The translations under genes were made by a program, and so were the position numbers. Below, piece by piece: positions 17,640 through 26,562 of a stretch of 64,000 nucleotides of DNA; the stretch's first letter is position 1; each line of letters opens with the position of its first letter. The notes beneath the pieces were generated by a model, which did no database searches, had not been told where the DNA came from, and saw only the letters and a program-made list of their open reading frames with translations. Source of the stretch: Flavobacterium akiainvivens (lineage in GTDB: Bacteria > Bacteroidota > Bacteroidia > Flavobacteriales > Flavobacteriaceae); NCBI RefSeq assembly GCF_001278115.1, contig NZ_LIYD01000005.1:2678781-2742780 (forward strand), read 5' to 3'.

Positions 17640-18452
17640 ATGGATTTTATACAGGCCATTATCCTTGCCATTATTGAAGGGCTAACCGAATACCTGCCCA
17701 TTTCCTCTACCGCCCACATGATCTTTGCAAGCTCATACTACGGCATTGAAAACGACCCGTTTGTAAAACTGTTCCAGACCGCCATACAATTTGGCGCCAT
17801 ACTGGCTGTTGTAGCCCTGTACTGGAAGAAATTTTTTGACTTTAGCCGCATAGGCTTTTACGTTAAACTGGCGCTTGCGGTTATACCGGCGCTTGTTTTA
17901 GGAAAGCTTTTTGATGATTATATTGATGCCGCACTGGGCGACCCTATTCCTATTGCTATTGTGTTGATAGTAGGTGGTATAGTGCTTATTTTTATAGACG
18001 GCTTCTTTAAAAACCCTGAAGTTACCACCGAAGAAGACATTACCATTAAAAAAGCCATAACCATAGGCTTTTGGCAATGCCTTGCCATGATGCCGGGCAC
18101 CAGCCGTGCAGCAGCCTCTATTATAGGCGGTATGCAGCAAAAGCTTACACGCCAGGCCGCCGCTGAGTTTTCATTCTTCCTGGCAGTACCTACCATGCTT
18201 GCCGTAACGGTTTACTCTATACTATTAAAAAAATACGACTACAACGGCGGCGAAGTTAAAGGCTATGAACTGCTTACTATAGGCGACAACCTTAAAATGT
18301 TTATTGCCGGTAACGTGATTGCCTTTATAGTAGCCATTATTGCCATAAAAGGTTTTATAGGCGTTATCAAAAAATACGGCTTTAAGCCATGGGGCTACTA
18401 CCGCATTATTGCCGGTGCTGCACTACTGGTATATTTTATAAAATTTAAATAG
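17640..18452 (+). CDS. uppP: Undecaprenyl-diphosphatase
   Basis: 270 residues and multiple helices. It recycles undecaprenyl pyrophosphate to the monophosphate lipid carrier used for peptidoglycan and surface glycan export. Signature motifs: EGLTEYLPISSTAHM at 13-27, with the two glutamates of the (E/Q)XXXE motif, and PGTSR at 152-156, whose Arg156 is catalytic in relatives. Length is normal for the BacA/UppP family. The ATG follows the DUF3098 stop with no gap; truB begins 9 bases after its stop. Confidence 0.95.
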   Translation: MDFIQAIILAIIEGLTEYLPISSTAHMIFASSYYGIENDPFVKLFQTAIQFGAILAVVALYWKKFFDFSRIGFYVKLALAVIPALVLGKLFDDYIDAALGDPIPIAIVLIVGGIVLIFIDGFFKNPEVTTEEDITIKKAITIGFWQCLAMMPGTSRAAASIIGGMQQKLTRQAAAEFSFFLAVPTMLAVTVYSILLKKYDYNGGEVKGYELLTIGDNLKMFIAGNVIAFIVAIIAIKGFIGVIKKYGFKPWGYYRIIAGAALLVYFIKFK

Positions 18453-18461
18453 TACAGGGAT

Positions 18462-19157
18462 TTGTCATTAACCGCAGAAGATTTTACCGAAGGGCAGGTT
18501 ATCCTGCTGGATAAACCCCTAACCTGGAGCTCGTTTCAGGCTGTGAACAAGGTAAAATGGAGCCTCAAGAAACACCTGGGCCTCAAGAAAATAAAGGTAG
18601 GCCATGCCGGTACGCTCGACCCATTAGCAACCGGACTCCTGATTGTTTGCACCGGTAAGTTTACCAAGCGCATACCTGAGCTTCAGGGAATGGAGAAGGA
18701 ATACACCGGCACGTTTCACCTGGGAGCTACCACCCCTTCTTACGACCTTGAGACAGAGGTTAATGCTACCTTCCCAACAGAGCATATTACCGAGGAACTT
18801 ATACAGGAAACCACAAAACAGTTTTTGGGCGAAATTGACCAGAAACCGCCCGTGTTTTCAGCCATTAAAAAAGATGGAAAACGCCTGTATGAACACGCCC
18901 GTAAAGGCGAAGAAGTAGAAATTGCCGCACGCAAAACCACCATACACGAATTTGAAATTACCCGCATTGCCCTGCCTGAAGTAGATTTCAGGGTGGTATG
19001 CAGTAAGGGTACTTACATTCGCTCACTGGCCTATGATTTTGGCATTGCCCTTAACAGCGGTGCGCATTTATCCGCCCTGAGGCGTACTAAAATTGGGGAG
19101 TTTTCCGTTATAAACGGCATATCACCTACCGATTTTGAAGAAAACATTACTCCTTAG
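18462..19157 (+). CDS. truB: tRNA pseudouridine(55) synthase
   Basis: 231 residues; makes pseudouridine 55 in the T-loop of tRNAs. The catalytic motif GHAGTLDPLATGLL gives Asp53. Also visible are KEYTG, KPPVFSAIKKDGKRLYEHAR (the KxPxYSA-type substrate motif) and CSKGTYIRSLAYDFG. The best start is TTG at 18462, nine bases after uppP; no in-frame ATG precedes the conserved domain. The 3' end overlaps the next gene by 23 bases. Confidence 0.94.
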   Translation: MSLTAEDFTEGQVILLDKPLTWSSFQAVNKVKWSLKKHLGLKKIKVGHAGTLDPLATGLLIVCTGKFTKRIPELQGMEKEYTGTFHLGATTPSYDLETEVNATFPTEHITEELIQETTKQFLGEIDQKPPVFSAIKKDGKRLYEHARKGEEVEIAARKTTIHEFEITRIALPEVDFRVVCSKGTYIRSLAYDFGIALNSGAHLSALRRTKIGEFSVINGISPTDFEENITP

Positions 19158-19770
19158 CCTCCTCGCCATACTTTTATATGGCTTTAGCGCCAGCGCTCAA
19201 ATCAAAAAACCCGAAACGGTTTTTAAAACCACCAATGAAGACGCGGAACCCGAAGGCGAAAAGCACTATTTCGGGCAGTTTACCCTCTCGGTACCGCTAC
19301 GCTCCAACCCGTATCGTGATGAGTATTATTCATATACCGACGATAACGGCAACGGCACTATGGATGCCGGCGAGCGCAACTATTCGGCATTAGACTACGT
19401 TTGGCCCGATGGCGTTAGCGCGCACTTTGGCCTGGGCGTACATTACCATAAGTGGATAGGCATAAGCGCCAACGTGGGCATAGACTGGCTGGCAACGGGC
19501 AAGCTGGTAAGCACACCCGTGTACGGTGCGCTTTTCTTAAGCCCTAAAATATGGGAAAGCACCAATGTTTATTTACAGGCAGGCGTAGGGCATACCTTTG
19601 CCCTGGGCCGCGGCGATTTAAGCGGCACTTACCAAAAATACCGTGTGGGGCTTGACTTTAACAGCGAAACCGGCTTTTACCTTGAAGTAAACCGATATGG
19701 CTTTAACCTGTATGACATGAACCCCGCAGGTAGCATAAGTATAGGAGTATCGTTAACCGATATGTTTTAG
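19135..19770 (+). CDS. Outer membrane beta-barrel protein, tandem paralogue 1
   Basis: 211 residues from a TTG start inside the end of truB (MKKTLLLSLLAILLYGFSAS gives a clean signal peptide). Amphipathic strands fill the rest. The core shared with the two next genes is DGxSAHxGxGxH, WIGISANxGIDW, KLVxxPVYxxxxL, and AGVGHTFALGRGDLSGTYQK followed by YRVGLDF. A short insertion DDNGNGTMDAGE looks like a calcium-binding loop and is absent from the other two. The likely role is a small outer-membrane barrel with unknown ligand. Confidence 0.78.
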   Translation: MKKTLLLSLLAILLYGFSASAQIKKPETVFKTTNEDAEPEGEKHYFGQFTLSVPLRSNPYRDEYYSYTDDNGNGTMDAGERNYSALDYVWPDGVSAHFGLGVHYHKWIGISANVGIDWLATGKLVSTPVYGALFLSPKIWESTNVYLQAGVGHTFALGRGDLSGTYQKYRVGLDFNSETGFYLEVNRYGFNLYDMNPAGSISIGVSLTDMF

Positions 19771-19773
19771 GCC

Positions 19774-20349
19774 ATGCGCAGCTTCACCCTGCTCATAGTA
19801 TTGTTTTTCGGACTTAAAGCATCTTCCCAAAACGACAGCATTATGTACCTTCCGGCAGATGCATCACCTCAAAAGGCCGAAAAAAGCGGACCCGGATTTT
19901 ACCAGCTGGCACTGGGCGTATCATTCAACCTGAACTCCAGGCGGGGCGAAACCGATGTTAGCGGAGACGACGAAGACTTTTTTATCCCAGATGGATTAAG
20001 CCTGCACGCCGGTTATGGACTTCACTTAAAAAAATGGATAGGCATTAGTGCCAACACAGGCATTGACTGGAGGGTAAACCCAAAGCTGGTTAATGTGCCG
20101 GTATATGCCCTGCTTACACTCAACCCGCACTTTAATAAAGGAACAAGTTTTTTAGCCCAGGCGGGTATTGGCCACGCGTTTGCATTGGGGCGCGGCAATC
20201 TTAACGGCACTTATCAAAAATACCGTATTGGCATACATTTTAATGATAATTGGCTGATATTTGCCGATGCAAGCCTGTTTGGCTATGAGCTAAAAGACAT
20301 CCGGCAAACAGGCGCATTTACTGTTGGCCTTTCCATACTGGCATTTTAA
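19774..20349 (+). CDS. Outer membrane beta-barrel protein, tandem paralogue 2
   Basis: 191 residues, ATG three bases after the previous stop. Signal peptide ends KASSQ. Motifs parallel paralogue 1: DGLSLHAGYGLHLKKWIGIS, NTGIDWRVNPKLVNVPVYAL, and QAGIGHAFALGRGNLNGTYQ followed by KYRIGIHF. The C-terminal strand ends in Phe (SILAF), as expected for an outer-membrane barrel. It is translationally close to both neighbours and so part of one transcript. Confidence 0.78.
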   Translation: MRSFTLLIVLFFGLKASSQNDSIMYLPADASPQKAEKSGPGFYQLALGVSFNLNSRRGETDVSGDDEDFFIPDGLSLHAGYGLHLKKWIGISANTGIDWRVNPKLVNVPVYALLTLNPHFNKGTSFLAQAGIGHAFALGRGNLNGTYQKYRIGIHFNDNWLIFADASLFGYELKDIRQTGAFTVGLSILAF

Positions 20350-20351
20350 AC

Positions 20352-20948
20352 ATGAAACATACCGCCCTGTTATTGTTATTTATAAGCTTTGGCACTTTTG
20401 CCCAGAACAGGACGGCATATATTATAAAGAACGACAATATCAACAAACCCGTTAACTTTAAAAAGAGCAGTTTTTGGGATGATTTTGAAGGCTTTAACCA
20501 GTTTACACTATCCACTCCACTACGGCTAAACCCACAGTATGGCGACACCAATAACTCATCACGCAACAGCATTACCCGCTACCTGCCTGATGGCCTCAGC
20601 GCACACGGCGGTATGGGCTGGCACATTAACCAAAACTTTACACTTACAGCCAATACCGGTTTTGACTGGCATATAGATGCAGGGCTTTTTTCCGTACCCG
20701 TTTATGCCAGTGCACTACTCAATATTAATATTAACAACGAAAACAGCATACTGCTGCAATATGGCTACGGACACGCATTTACCATAGGCCACGGCGATTT
20801 AAGCGGCACGTACCAAAAATTCCGCTTAGGCTATTGCATGGATATATTGGGTATCTTTGCCGAACTAAACAACTACGGCTACCCGTGGAAAGATGCCCCC
20901 ACAATGGCAAGCATCAATTTGGGGGTGTCAGTTTTTGTATTCCGCTAA
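20352..20948 (+). CDS. Outer membrane beta-barrel protein, tandem paralogue 3
   Basis: 198 residues; ATG two bases after the preceding stop. Signal peptide ends SFGTFAQ. It keeps the family core: LPDGLSAHGGMGWH, TANTGFDWHIDAGLFSVPVY, YGYGHAFTIGHGDLSGTYQK followed by FRLGY. It is the most diverged of the three (IGHG instead of LGRG). The C-terminus VSVFVFR ends in Arg after Phe. The next gene begins immediately after its stop. Confidence 0.77.
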   Translation: MKHTALLLLFISFGTFAQNRTAYIIKNDNINKPVNFKKSSFWDDFEGFNQFTLSTPLRLNPQYGDTNNSSRNSITRYLPDGLSAHGGMGWHINQNFTLTANTGFDWHIDAGLFSVPVYASALLNININNENSILLQYGYGHAFTIGHGDLSGTYQKFRLGYCMDILGIFAELNNYGYPWKDAPTMASINLGVSVFVFR

Positions 20949-20949
20949 G

Positions 20950-21567
20950 ATGAAAGTTATAATTATATTTTTACTGGGCTTAACCACCGCTTTTGCCCAA
21001 AACATTGAGTTAAAAGACGGCGACCTCATATTTCAGGATATGGACTGCGGCCCGCTGTGCGATGCCATTGAAGCCGTTACCGAAGGCTATAATGGCACCG
21101 ATTACAGCCATATGGGCATGGTGTACCACCGTAACGACACCTTATATATAATAGAAGCCGCCGGTAGTGCCGTGCGCCTTACCACTTTCGAAAAATTTAA
21201 AAAGAACACCACTAAACCTATGCTGGTTGCCCGGTTGCAAGCAGAATACAACAGCCTTATTCCGCAGGCCATATCGTTTAGCATGATGCAAATGGGTGTT
21301 CCGTATGATGATGAATATGTGTATAATAACGGCAAATACTACTGTTCCGAGTTGATTTATGACGCTTTTATGTTTGCCAATGGCGGCAGGCCGTTCTTTA
21401 CCCTCGAACCCATGACCTACAAGCAGCCCGGCACAAATGCGTTTTTCCCGGCATGGGTAGATTACTATAAAAAGATTGGCAAAACCATACCCGAAGGGCT
21501 GCCCGGCTGCAACCCCGGCGGGATTTCTAAAAGCGATAAAATAGAGATTTTGGGGAGTGTTGAATAG
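20950..21567 (+). CDS. Exported YiiX-like permuted NlpC/P60 cysteine hydrolase
   Basis: 205 residues from ATG 20950. An earlier in-frame ATG at 20893 overlaps the previous gene and lacks a signal peptide, whereas MKVIIIFLLGLTTAFAQ is one. The YaeF/YiiX (circularly permuted papain-like) order is visible: LKDGDLIFQD at the start, His54 in DYSHMGMV, Glu69 in YIIEAAG, and the catalytic Cys132 late in YYCSELIYDAF. Such enzymes cut amide or thioester bonds in cell-wall or lipid substrates. Cotranscription with three barrel paralogues suggests envelope work; the substrate is unknown. Confidence 0.85.
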   Translation: MKVIIIFLLGLTTAFAQNIELKDGDLIFQDMDCGPLCDAIEAVTEGYNGTDYSHMGMVYHRNDTLYIIEAAGSAVRLTTFEKFKKNTTKPMLVARLQAEYNSLIPQAISFSMMQMGVPYDDEYVYNNGKYYCSELIYDAFMFANGGRPFFTLEPMTYKQPGTNAFFPAWVDYYKKIGKTIPEGLPGCNPGGISKSDKIEILGSVE

Positions 21568-21671
21568 TTCATGGTTCATGGTTTATTGTTCATTGTTACG
21601 TATTCAAAACCAAATCACCGCATTAACAAATCACCAAAGAAACCCTATTCAAAGAATATTTTTACTACACG

Positions 21672-21702
21672 TTTGTATTTCACATAAATAATTGTAATTT
21701 TG
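21672..21702 (+). promoter_or_regulatory. Bacteroidota-type promoter of rplM-rpsI
   Basis: TTTG at 21672-21675 and TAATTTTG at 21695-21702 (consensus TAnnTTTG) are 19 bases apart, the usual Bacteroidota -33/-7 arrangement. The GTG start lies 45 bases downstream, and the short leader contains a weak TCCC/GGGGA hairpin. Confidence 0.65.
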
Positions 21703-21747
21703 CGCTCCCTTTATTGGGGATGGAATGTTTAATTAAAATAATTTATT

Positions 21748-22203
21748 GTGAACACATTAAGCTACAAAACAGTTTCAGCTAACAAGGCCACTGCTCAGAA
21801 AGAGTGGATCGTAGTTGATGCTGAAGGGCATAATCTGGGCCGTTTTGCTTCAAAAGTTGCGATGCTTTTAAGGGGCAAATACAAAACTAATTATACCCCG
21901 CACGTTGACTGTGGCGATAACGTAATTGTTATCAACGCAGAAAAGATCAACCTTACAGGTAACAAGCTGGACGACAAGACGTACATCCGTCACACTGGCT
22001 ACCCTGGAGGACAAAGGACGCTTACTGCAAGGAACGTACAGGCTAAGAACCCTGCTATCCTTGTTGAGAAAGCTGTAAAAGGAATGCTGCCTAAGAACAA
22101 ACTTGGCGCTCAGCTATTCCGTAACCTGAATGTATATGTAGGTGCTGACCACAAACACGCGGCTCAGACTCCTAAAACCGTTAACTTAAACGACCTAAAG
22201 TAA
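21748..22203 (+). CDS. rplM: 50S ribosomal protein L13
   Basis: 151 residues from a GTG start. Typical uL13 features: [20 protein letters not shown] near the N-terminus, [48 protein letters not shown] and [11 protein letters not shown]. The first residues [15 protein letters not shown] are standard for flavobacteria, supporting GTG rather than a later start. rpsI follows after one base, the normal L13-S9 operon. Confidence 0.97.
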   Translation: MNTLSYKTVSANKATAQKEWIVVDAEGHNLGRFASKVAMLLRGKYKTNYTPHVDCGDNVIVINAEKINLTGNKLDDKTYIRHTGYPGGQRTLTARNVQAKNPAILVEKAVKGMLPKNKLGAQLFRNLNVYVGADHKHAAQTPKTVNLNDLK

Positions 22204-22204
22204 G

Positions 22205-22591
22205 ATGGCGACAATCCACAAAATTGGCAGGAGAAAAACTGCTGTTGCCCGTATTTACCTAACCGAAGGTTCTGGTAAAATCACGGTTAACAAAAAAGAC
22301 CTTGAGGTATACTTTCCAACCGCTACACTACAGTACAAAGTACGTCAGCCACTTAGCATGACTAACACAGTTGAAAACTTTGACGTAAAAGTAAACGTAT
22401 ACGGTGGTGGTATTACAGGTCAGGCTGAAGCTGTAAGGATGGCAATTGCACGCGCTATGTGTGAAGTTGATGCTGAAAACAGACTAATACTTAAGCCTGA
22501 AGGACTATTAACAAGGGACCCTCGTATGGTTGAGCGTAAGAAATTTGGCCAGAAGAAAGCCCGTAAGAGATTCCAGTTCTCTAAACGTTAA
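22205..22591 (+). CDS. rpsI: 30S ribosomal protein S9
   Basis: 128 residues. Hallmarks: [13 protein letters not shown] at the start, [11 protein letters not shown], the glycine stretch [21 protein letters not shown], and the basic C-terminus [20 protein letters not shown] ending in SKR, whose last arginine reaches the P-site tRNA in ribosomes. It is separated from rplM by a single base. Confidence 0.97.
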   Translation: MATIHKIGRRKTAVARIYLTEGSGKITVNKKDLEVYFPTATLQYKVRQPLSMTNTVENFDVKVNVYGGGITGQAEAVRMAIARAMCEVDAENRLILKPEGLLTRDPRMVERKKFGQKKARKRFQFSKR

Positions 22592-22758
22592 TATTCAGCA
22601 TGCCCTTTGTTTTATAAGGGATTTGATTAAAAATTTAAAAAACCAAAAGTTGTTGTTGCCCCACTGAGGTGAGGGGTTAGTTTAGCATCTAAATGGGCAG
22701 GGCCTTGCAAAAGCCACCTGAACATTGCTTACTCAACAGAACGTAAACTATTACAAAA
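22592..22758 (+). promoter_or_regulatory. Leader/spacer before rpsB with two hairpins
   Basis: These 167 non-coding bases are between rpsI and rpsB. A first hairpin CCCTT...AAGGG (22603-22620) is followed by ATTTGATT and could be a weak terminator for rplM-rpsI. A second, CCCC ACTGAGGTGA GGGG near 22660-22677, lies in the likely rpsB 5' leader. A long structured leader before S2 would fit feedback control by S2, but no known leader family is matched here with certainty. Confidence 0.4.
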
Positions 22759-23541
22759 ATGGCAAATAAAGTAGATGTAAAAGAATTACTGGAAGCCGGT
22801 GTTCACTTTGGACACATGACCAGGAAATGGGACCCTAACATGGCCCCTTATATATACATGGAGCGTAATGGTATACACATTATCAACCTGTATAAAACTG
22901 CAGCTAAGATTGAAGAGGCTAACGAAGCCCTTAAGAAAATCGCTGCATCAGGCCGCAAAATCCTTTTTGTAGCCACTAAAAAACAAGCTAAGGATATCGT
23001 TGCTGAAAAAGCAGCGGCAGCCAATATGCCATACATCACCGAAAGGTGGCCTGGTGGTATGCTTACAAACTTTGTTACTATCCGTAAAGCCGTTAAGAAA
23101 ATGGCTTCTATTGATAAAATGAAGAAAGACGGTACATTTGACACCCTTTCTAAAAAAGAGCGTCTACAGGTAGATCGTCTACGTGCCAAGCTTGAGAAAA
23201 ACCTTGGTTCTATTGCCGATATGACAAGGCTTCCTGCCGCTCTGTTCGTAGTAGATATTAAGGCTGAACACATCGCAGTAAAAGAAGCGCAAAAATTAAA
23301 CATTCCGGTTTTCGCAATGGTAGATACAAACTCTGACCCACGTGAGGTTGATTTTGTAATACCTGCAAATGATGACGCTTCTAAATCAATAGAAAAAATC
23401 TTATCTCTTGTAACTGGTGCTGTTGTTGAGGGCCTTGCTGACAGGAAATCTGATAAAGAAGACCTTGCAGACCTTCCGGCTGCTGATACCGATACAGAAG
23501 CTGTAGCTGTTGAAGCAACTGAAACTTCATCTGAAGAATAA
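22759..23541 (+). CDS. rpsB: 30S ribosomal protein S2
   Basis: 260 residues. Family signatures: LLEAGVHFGHMTRKWDPNMA at the N-terminus, IYMERNGIHIINLYKT, FVATKKQAKDIV, ERWPGGMLTNFVTIRKA, and VFAMVDTNSDPREVDFVIPA near the C-terminal half. The last 25 residues are an acidic Ala/Glu/Asp/Thr tail, usual in Bacteroidota. It is paired with tsf downstream as in most bacteria. Confidence 0.97.
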   Translation: MANKVDVKELLEAGVHFGHMTRKWDPNMAPYIYMERNGIHIINLYKTAAKIEEANEALKKIAASGRKILFVATKKQAKDIVAEKAAAANMPYITERWPGGMLTNFVTIRKAVKKMASIDKMKKDGTFDTLSKKERLQVDRLRAKLEKNLGSIADMTRLPAALFVVDIKAEHIAVKEAQKLNIPVFAMVDTNSDPREVDFVIPANDDASKSIEKILSLVTGAVVEGLADRKSDKEDLADLPAADTDTEAVAVEATETSSEE

Positions 23542-23651
23542 GATAACATTACAGTAAAGCCGTTTTGCGGGGTGATGTTTACTTTTGTGGCATTATCTTA
23601 AAGCTAAACGGCTTTATTTATTTAAAAAACAACAAATTAAAAATAACTGAA

Positions 23652-24476
23652 ATGGCAAATATTACTGCTGCAGACGTAAATAAACTACGCCAGATTACCG
23701 GTGCAGGTATGATGGACTGCAAAAAGGCACTTGTTGAGGCTGAAGGCGATTTTGACAAGGCTATCGAAATACTACGTAAAAAAGGACAAAAAGTTGCTGC
23801 TAACCGCGCTGACCGCGAATCTACCGAAGGTGCTGTTATTGCAGTAGTTAACGCTGATAAAACTGCCGGTGTGGTTATATCGCTTAACTGCGAAACTGAC
23901 TTTGTTGCTAAAAACGAAACTTTCGTTAAGCTTGCTAATGATTTTGCTGCCCTTGCCCTTGAAAGCGCTTCTCTTGAAGAGCTTCTTGCAAAACCTTACG
24001 GCGAAATCACTGTAGGTGAGAAACTTACAGAACAAACCGGTGTTATTGGTGAGAAAATTGAAATCGGTGCTTTCGAGAAACTTGAAGGTGCATTTGTTGG
24101 TTCATACATCCACGCAGGTAACCGTATCGCTACACTTGTAAGCCTTTCTGCTAATGTAGAAGGCGGCGAGGAAGCTGCACGCAACGTTGCTATGCAGGCT
24201 GCTGCTATGGCTCCACTTGCCCTTAACGAGGAAGGTGTTGATGCTGAGACTATTGCAAAAGAAATCGAGATTGCTAAAGACGTACTACGTCAGGAAGGCA
24301 AGCCTGAAGCTATGCTTGAAAACATTGCTAAAGGTAAACTTGGCCGTTTCTTTAAAGACAATACCCTTGTAAACCAGGACTATATCAAAGACAACAAACT
24401 TAGCGTTAGCGAGTATGTTAAGTCGGTTGATGGTGGCCTTGTAGTAACAGGCTTTAAAAGGGTTGCGCTTGCTTAA
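23652..24476 (+). CDS. tsf: Elongation factor Ts
   Basis: 274 residues from ATG 23652 (MANITAADVNKLRQITGAGM). An upstream in-frame ATG at 23565 would add 29 residues with no family character and is rejected. The UBA-like N-terminal domain with TGAGMMDCKKAL and GDFDKAIEILRKKG is followed by the core with NCETDFVAKN (the TDFVA residues contact EF-Tu) and a second dimerisation subdomain. It exchanges GDP on EF-Tu. A strong terminator follows 24 bases after the stop. Confidence 0.97.
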   Translation: MANITAADVNKLRQITGAGMMDCKKALVEAEGDFDKAIEILRKKGQKVAANRADRESTEGAVIAVVNADKTAGVVISLNCETDFVAKNETFVKLANDFAALALESASLEELLAKPYGEITVGEKLTEQTGVIGEKIEIGAFEKLEGAFVGSYIHAGNRIATLVSLSANVEGGEEAARNVAMQAAAMAPLALNEEGVDAETIAKEIEIAKDVLRQEGKPEAMLENIAKGKLGRFFKDNTLVNQDYIKDNKLSVSEYVKSVDGGLVVTGFKRVALA

Positions 24477-24500
24477 TTAGCACAAACCATTTTTATATAC

Positions 24501-24530
24501 AAAACCCGGGCTGAAAAGTCCGGGTTTTTT
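24501..24530 (+). terminator. Terminator of rpsB-tsf
   Basis: ACCCGGGCT pairs with AGTCCGGGT (one G-T) around GAAA, followed by six T. A strong intrinsic terminator. Confidence 0.85.
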
Positions 24531-24974
24531 GTTGGTTTCAAATTGCGTAATTTCTTACGTTTTAAGATAATTTTAACGCAAATTCTTCACTTTCGGAGTT
24601 CGATATTCAGTTTGAAAGTCAAAAGTCAAAAGTTGTAAAGTCCGTTGCGCGACTTCATGACTTTTGACCTTCGACTTTTGACTTTTATCTATTCAATTTT
24701 CGAATAATCAAATTCAATACGACGTCGGTTGTCGAACCATCCAAAAATCGAACAATCGAAAAATCCCCCCATCTTCTTCGTCTCAAAAATAGTCCAAACA
24801 TTTCGCTTTTACGAAAACGTTGTAATTCTGAAACGAAACGCATACATTTTGACATAAATCGGCAACCGGGCAGTACCCCCTGCCCCATAACTTAGTTGTT
24901 AAATCAAACCGGTGGCGGGCCACTATACCCCGCCACAAACCACTAACTATTTAATAACTAAAACCTTAAATTTC
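24531..24974. repeat. Spacer with dispersed repeat E copy 2 and GTC-word repeats
   Basis: 24549-24611 is repeat E (reverse complement of 8529-8591). 24615-24680 is AAAGTC/GACTTTTGAC word DNA whose central module 24629-24653 is identical to 8478-8502 in direct orientation. 24681-24760 has CGAATAATC/CGAACAATC words. The rest, up to the GH43 start, must hold the promoter; no gene is seen. Confidence 0.6.
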
Positions 24975-26444
24975 ATGAAAAACAGATTTACAAAGGCATC
25001 AAAATGGCTTGCCTGTCTGGCTGTGCTGGCTTTTGGCCTAACCGCCTGCGATGAAGAAGCCGCCGTTATGGGCGAACAGGAGTCGGCAACAGAACTATCC
25101 GCCGAAATCCCCCTCAAGTACCCCGCTTTAGACCTCATGAGCGGCAACCCCATCCTCCCGCTGTTTACGGCCGACCCCGACATTCTCTACGCCAACGGCA
25201 AGTACTACATTTACCCCACCGCCACAGGGCCCAATGCCAGCCAGTTTCACGCCTATTCGTCTACCGATCTTTCCAACTGGGTAGATGAGGGTATTATACT
25301 CGACCTGGCTAACGTAAGCTGGGCCAGCAAAGACGGCTGGGCACCCTCTGTAATAGCCCGGAACGGCAATTACTACTTCTACTATACCGCCGAGAAGAAA
25401 GTGGGCGTAGCGGTAGGCTCAAGCCCCATAGGGCCGTTTGTTGATAAAGGCAGCGCACTGGCAGCAGGCGTAGGCCCCGACCCTATAGACCCCATGGTGT
25501 TTATGGATACCGACGGCCAGGCATGGCTCTACTGGGGCAACACCACCCTTAACATACAGCGCCTTAATGCCGATATGATTTCGTTTACCGGCGCGCTGGG
25601 GCACAACAAGCCCTCTAACTACTTTGAGGCGCCCTATGTTATTAAGCGCAACAGCACCTACTACCTTATGTATTCGGTTAACGACTTTAGCAGCGATGAT
25701 TACCATGTAGAATACGCCATCTCGTCTAACCCTATGGGCCCGTGGACAAACAAGGGCCGCATTACATCGCCCATAGGCAGCATAAAAGGGCCGGGGCACA
25801 ATGCGGTTATCCGCAAGCCGGGGTGTACAGATGAGTATTACTTTATTTACCACAGGCGCACCAGCACTAACATACACGAGCGCCAGGTGGCCATAGACCG
25901 TATGTTTTTTGACGGTTCGGGCAACATAATGCCGGTAAACATTACCACATCGGGCACGGTGCTCTCGCCGGGCGGCACGGCGTGCATTACGCCAAACCCC
26001 ATACCTAACGGAAACTACGCCATACGTTCGCGCGTAAACACCACAAGCGGCCAGGGGCTGTACCTTGATATTGCGGGCTGTGCCACGGGCAATGCCGATG
26101 TGCGCACCTGGACCCGCACCACCTGCCCCGGGCAGGTATGGAACGTTACCTATCAGGGCAATGGCTTTTACAAAATTATAAGCGAGCAGCCCACCCACAA
26201 GTCGCTCGACCTAGATGCCTGCACCATAGAGCGCGGCGGCAACATACAGGTGTGGGACCAGTTTACTAACGACTGCCAGCAGTTTAAGATTGAAGCCGTG
26301 GGCAGCGGCTACTACCGCATTATGACCAAGGCGGGCAACAACGTGCTGGATATAGAAAACGGCAGCCAAACCCCGGGCGCAGATGTGCGTGCCTGGAGCT
26401 GGAACGGCGCCAACCCGCAACAATGGCGTTTTGAAGCACCATAA
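24975..26444 (+). CDS. GH43 glycoside hydrolase lipoprotein with ricin-type lectin domain
   Basis: 489 residues from ATG 24975; the open frame reaches 24912 but MKNRFTKASKWLACLAVLAF is the signal peptide. The lipobox LTAC has Cys25, then DEE, a surface-export signal. The five-bladed GH43 catalytic domain spans about 60-350: base Asp67 in FTADPDI, pKa-modulating Asp172 in PIDPMVF, and acid Glu218 in YFEAPYV. From about 370 to 489 is a ricin-type beta-trefoil (CBM13-like) with repeated QVWNV, IQVWDQF and QQWRFE strands. It is probably an arabinan- or xylan-degrading enzyme on the cell surface; the exact sugar cannot be read. It is alone, not in a Sus locus. Confidence 0.9.
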   Translation: MKNRFTKASKWLACLAVLAFGLTACDEEAAVMGEQESATELSAEIPLKYPALDLMSGNPILPLFTADPDILYANGKYYIYPTATGPNASQFHAYSSTDLSNWVDEGIILDLANVSWASKDGWAPSVIARNGNYYFYYTAEKKVGVAVGSSPIGPFVDKGSALAAGVGPDPIDPMVFMDTDGQAWLYWGNTTLNIQRLNADMISFTGALGHNKPSNYFEAPYVIKRNSTYYLMYSVNDFSSDDYHVEYAISSNPMGPWTNKGRITSPIGSIKGPGHNAVIRKPGCTDEYYFIYHRRTSTNIHERQVAIDRMFFDGSGNIMPVNITTSGTVLSPGGTACITPNPIPNGNYAIRSRVNTTSGQGLYLDIAGCATGNADVRTWTRTTCPGQVWNVTYQGNGFYKIISEQPTHKSLDLDACTIERGGNIQVWDQFTNDCQQFKIEAVGSGYYRIMTKAGNNVLDIENGSQTPGADVRAWSWNGANPQQWRFEAP

Positions 26445-26469
26445 TTTGTTTTATTTTTGGAGTGAAAAG

Positions 26470-26499
26470 AACAGCCGCATCAGGAATGGTGCGGCTGTT
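26470..26499 (+). terminator. Terminator after GH43 gene
   Basis: The 10-bp perfect stem AACAGCCGCA / TGCGGCTGTT has a 10-base loop and a short TTT tail. Confidence 0.6.
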
Positions 26500-26562
26500 T
26501 GGGGTTTGATAATCTATAATATGTTTGTTCCTGCTTTTCAGCTATTAAAACCATTGTCCTTT

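Noticed and set aside
25419-26198. 259-codon minus-strand open frame opposite the GH43 gene
   Set aside because: A shadow frame with no recognisable domain; the plus frame has GH43 catalytic residues and a lipobox.
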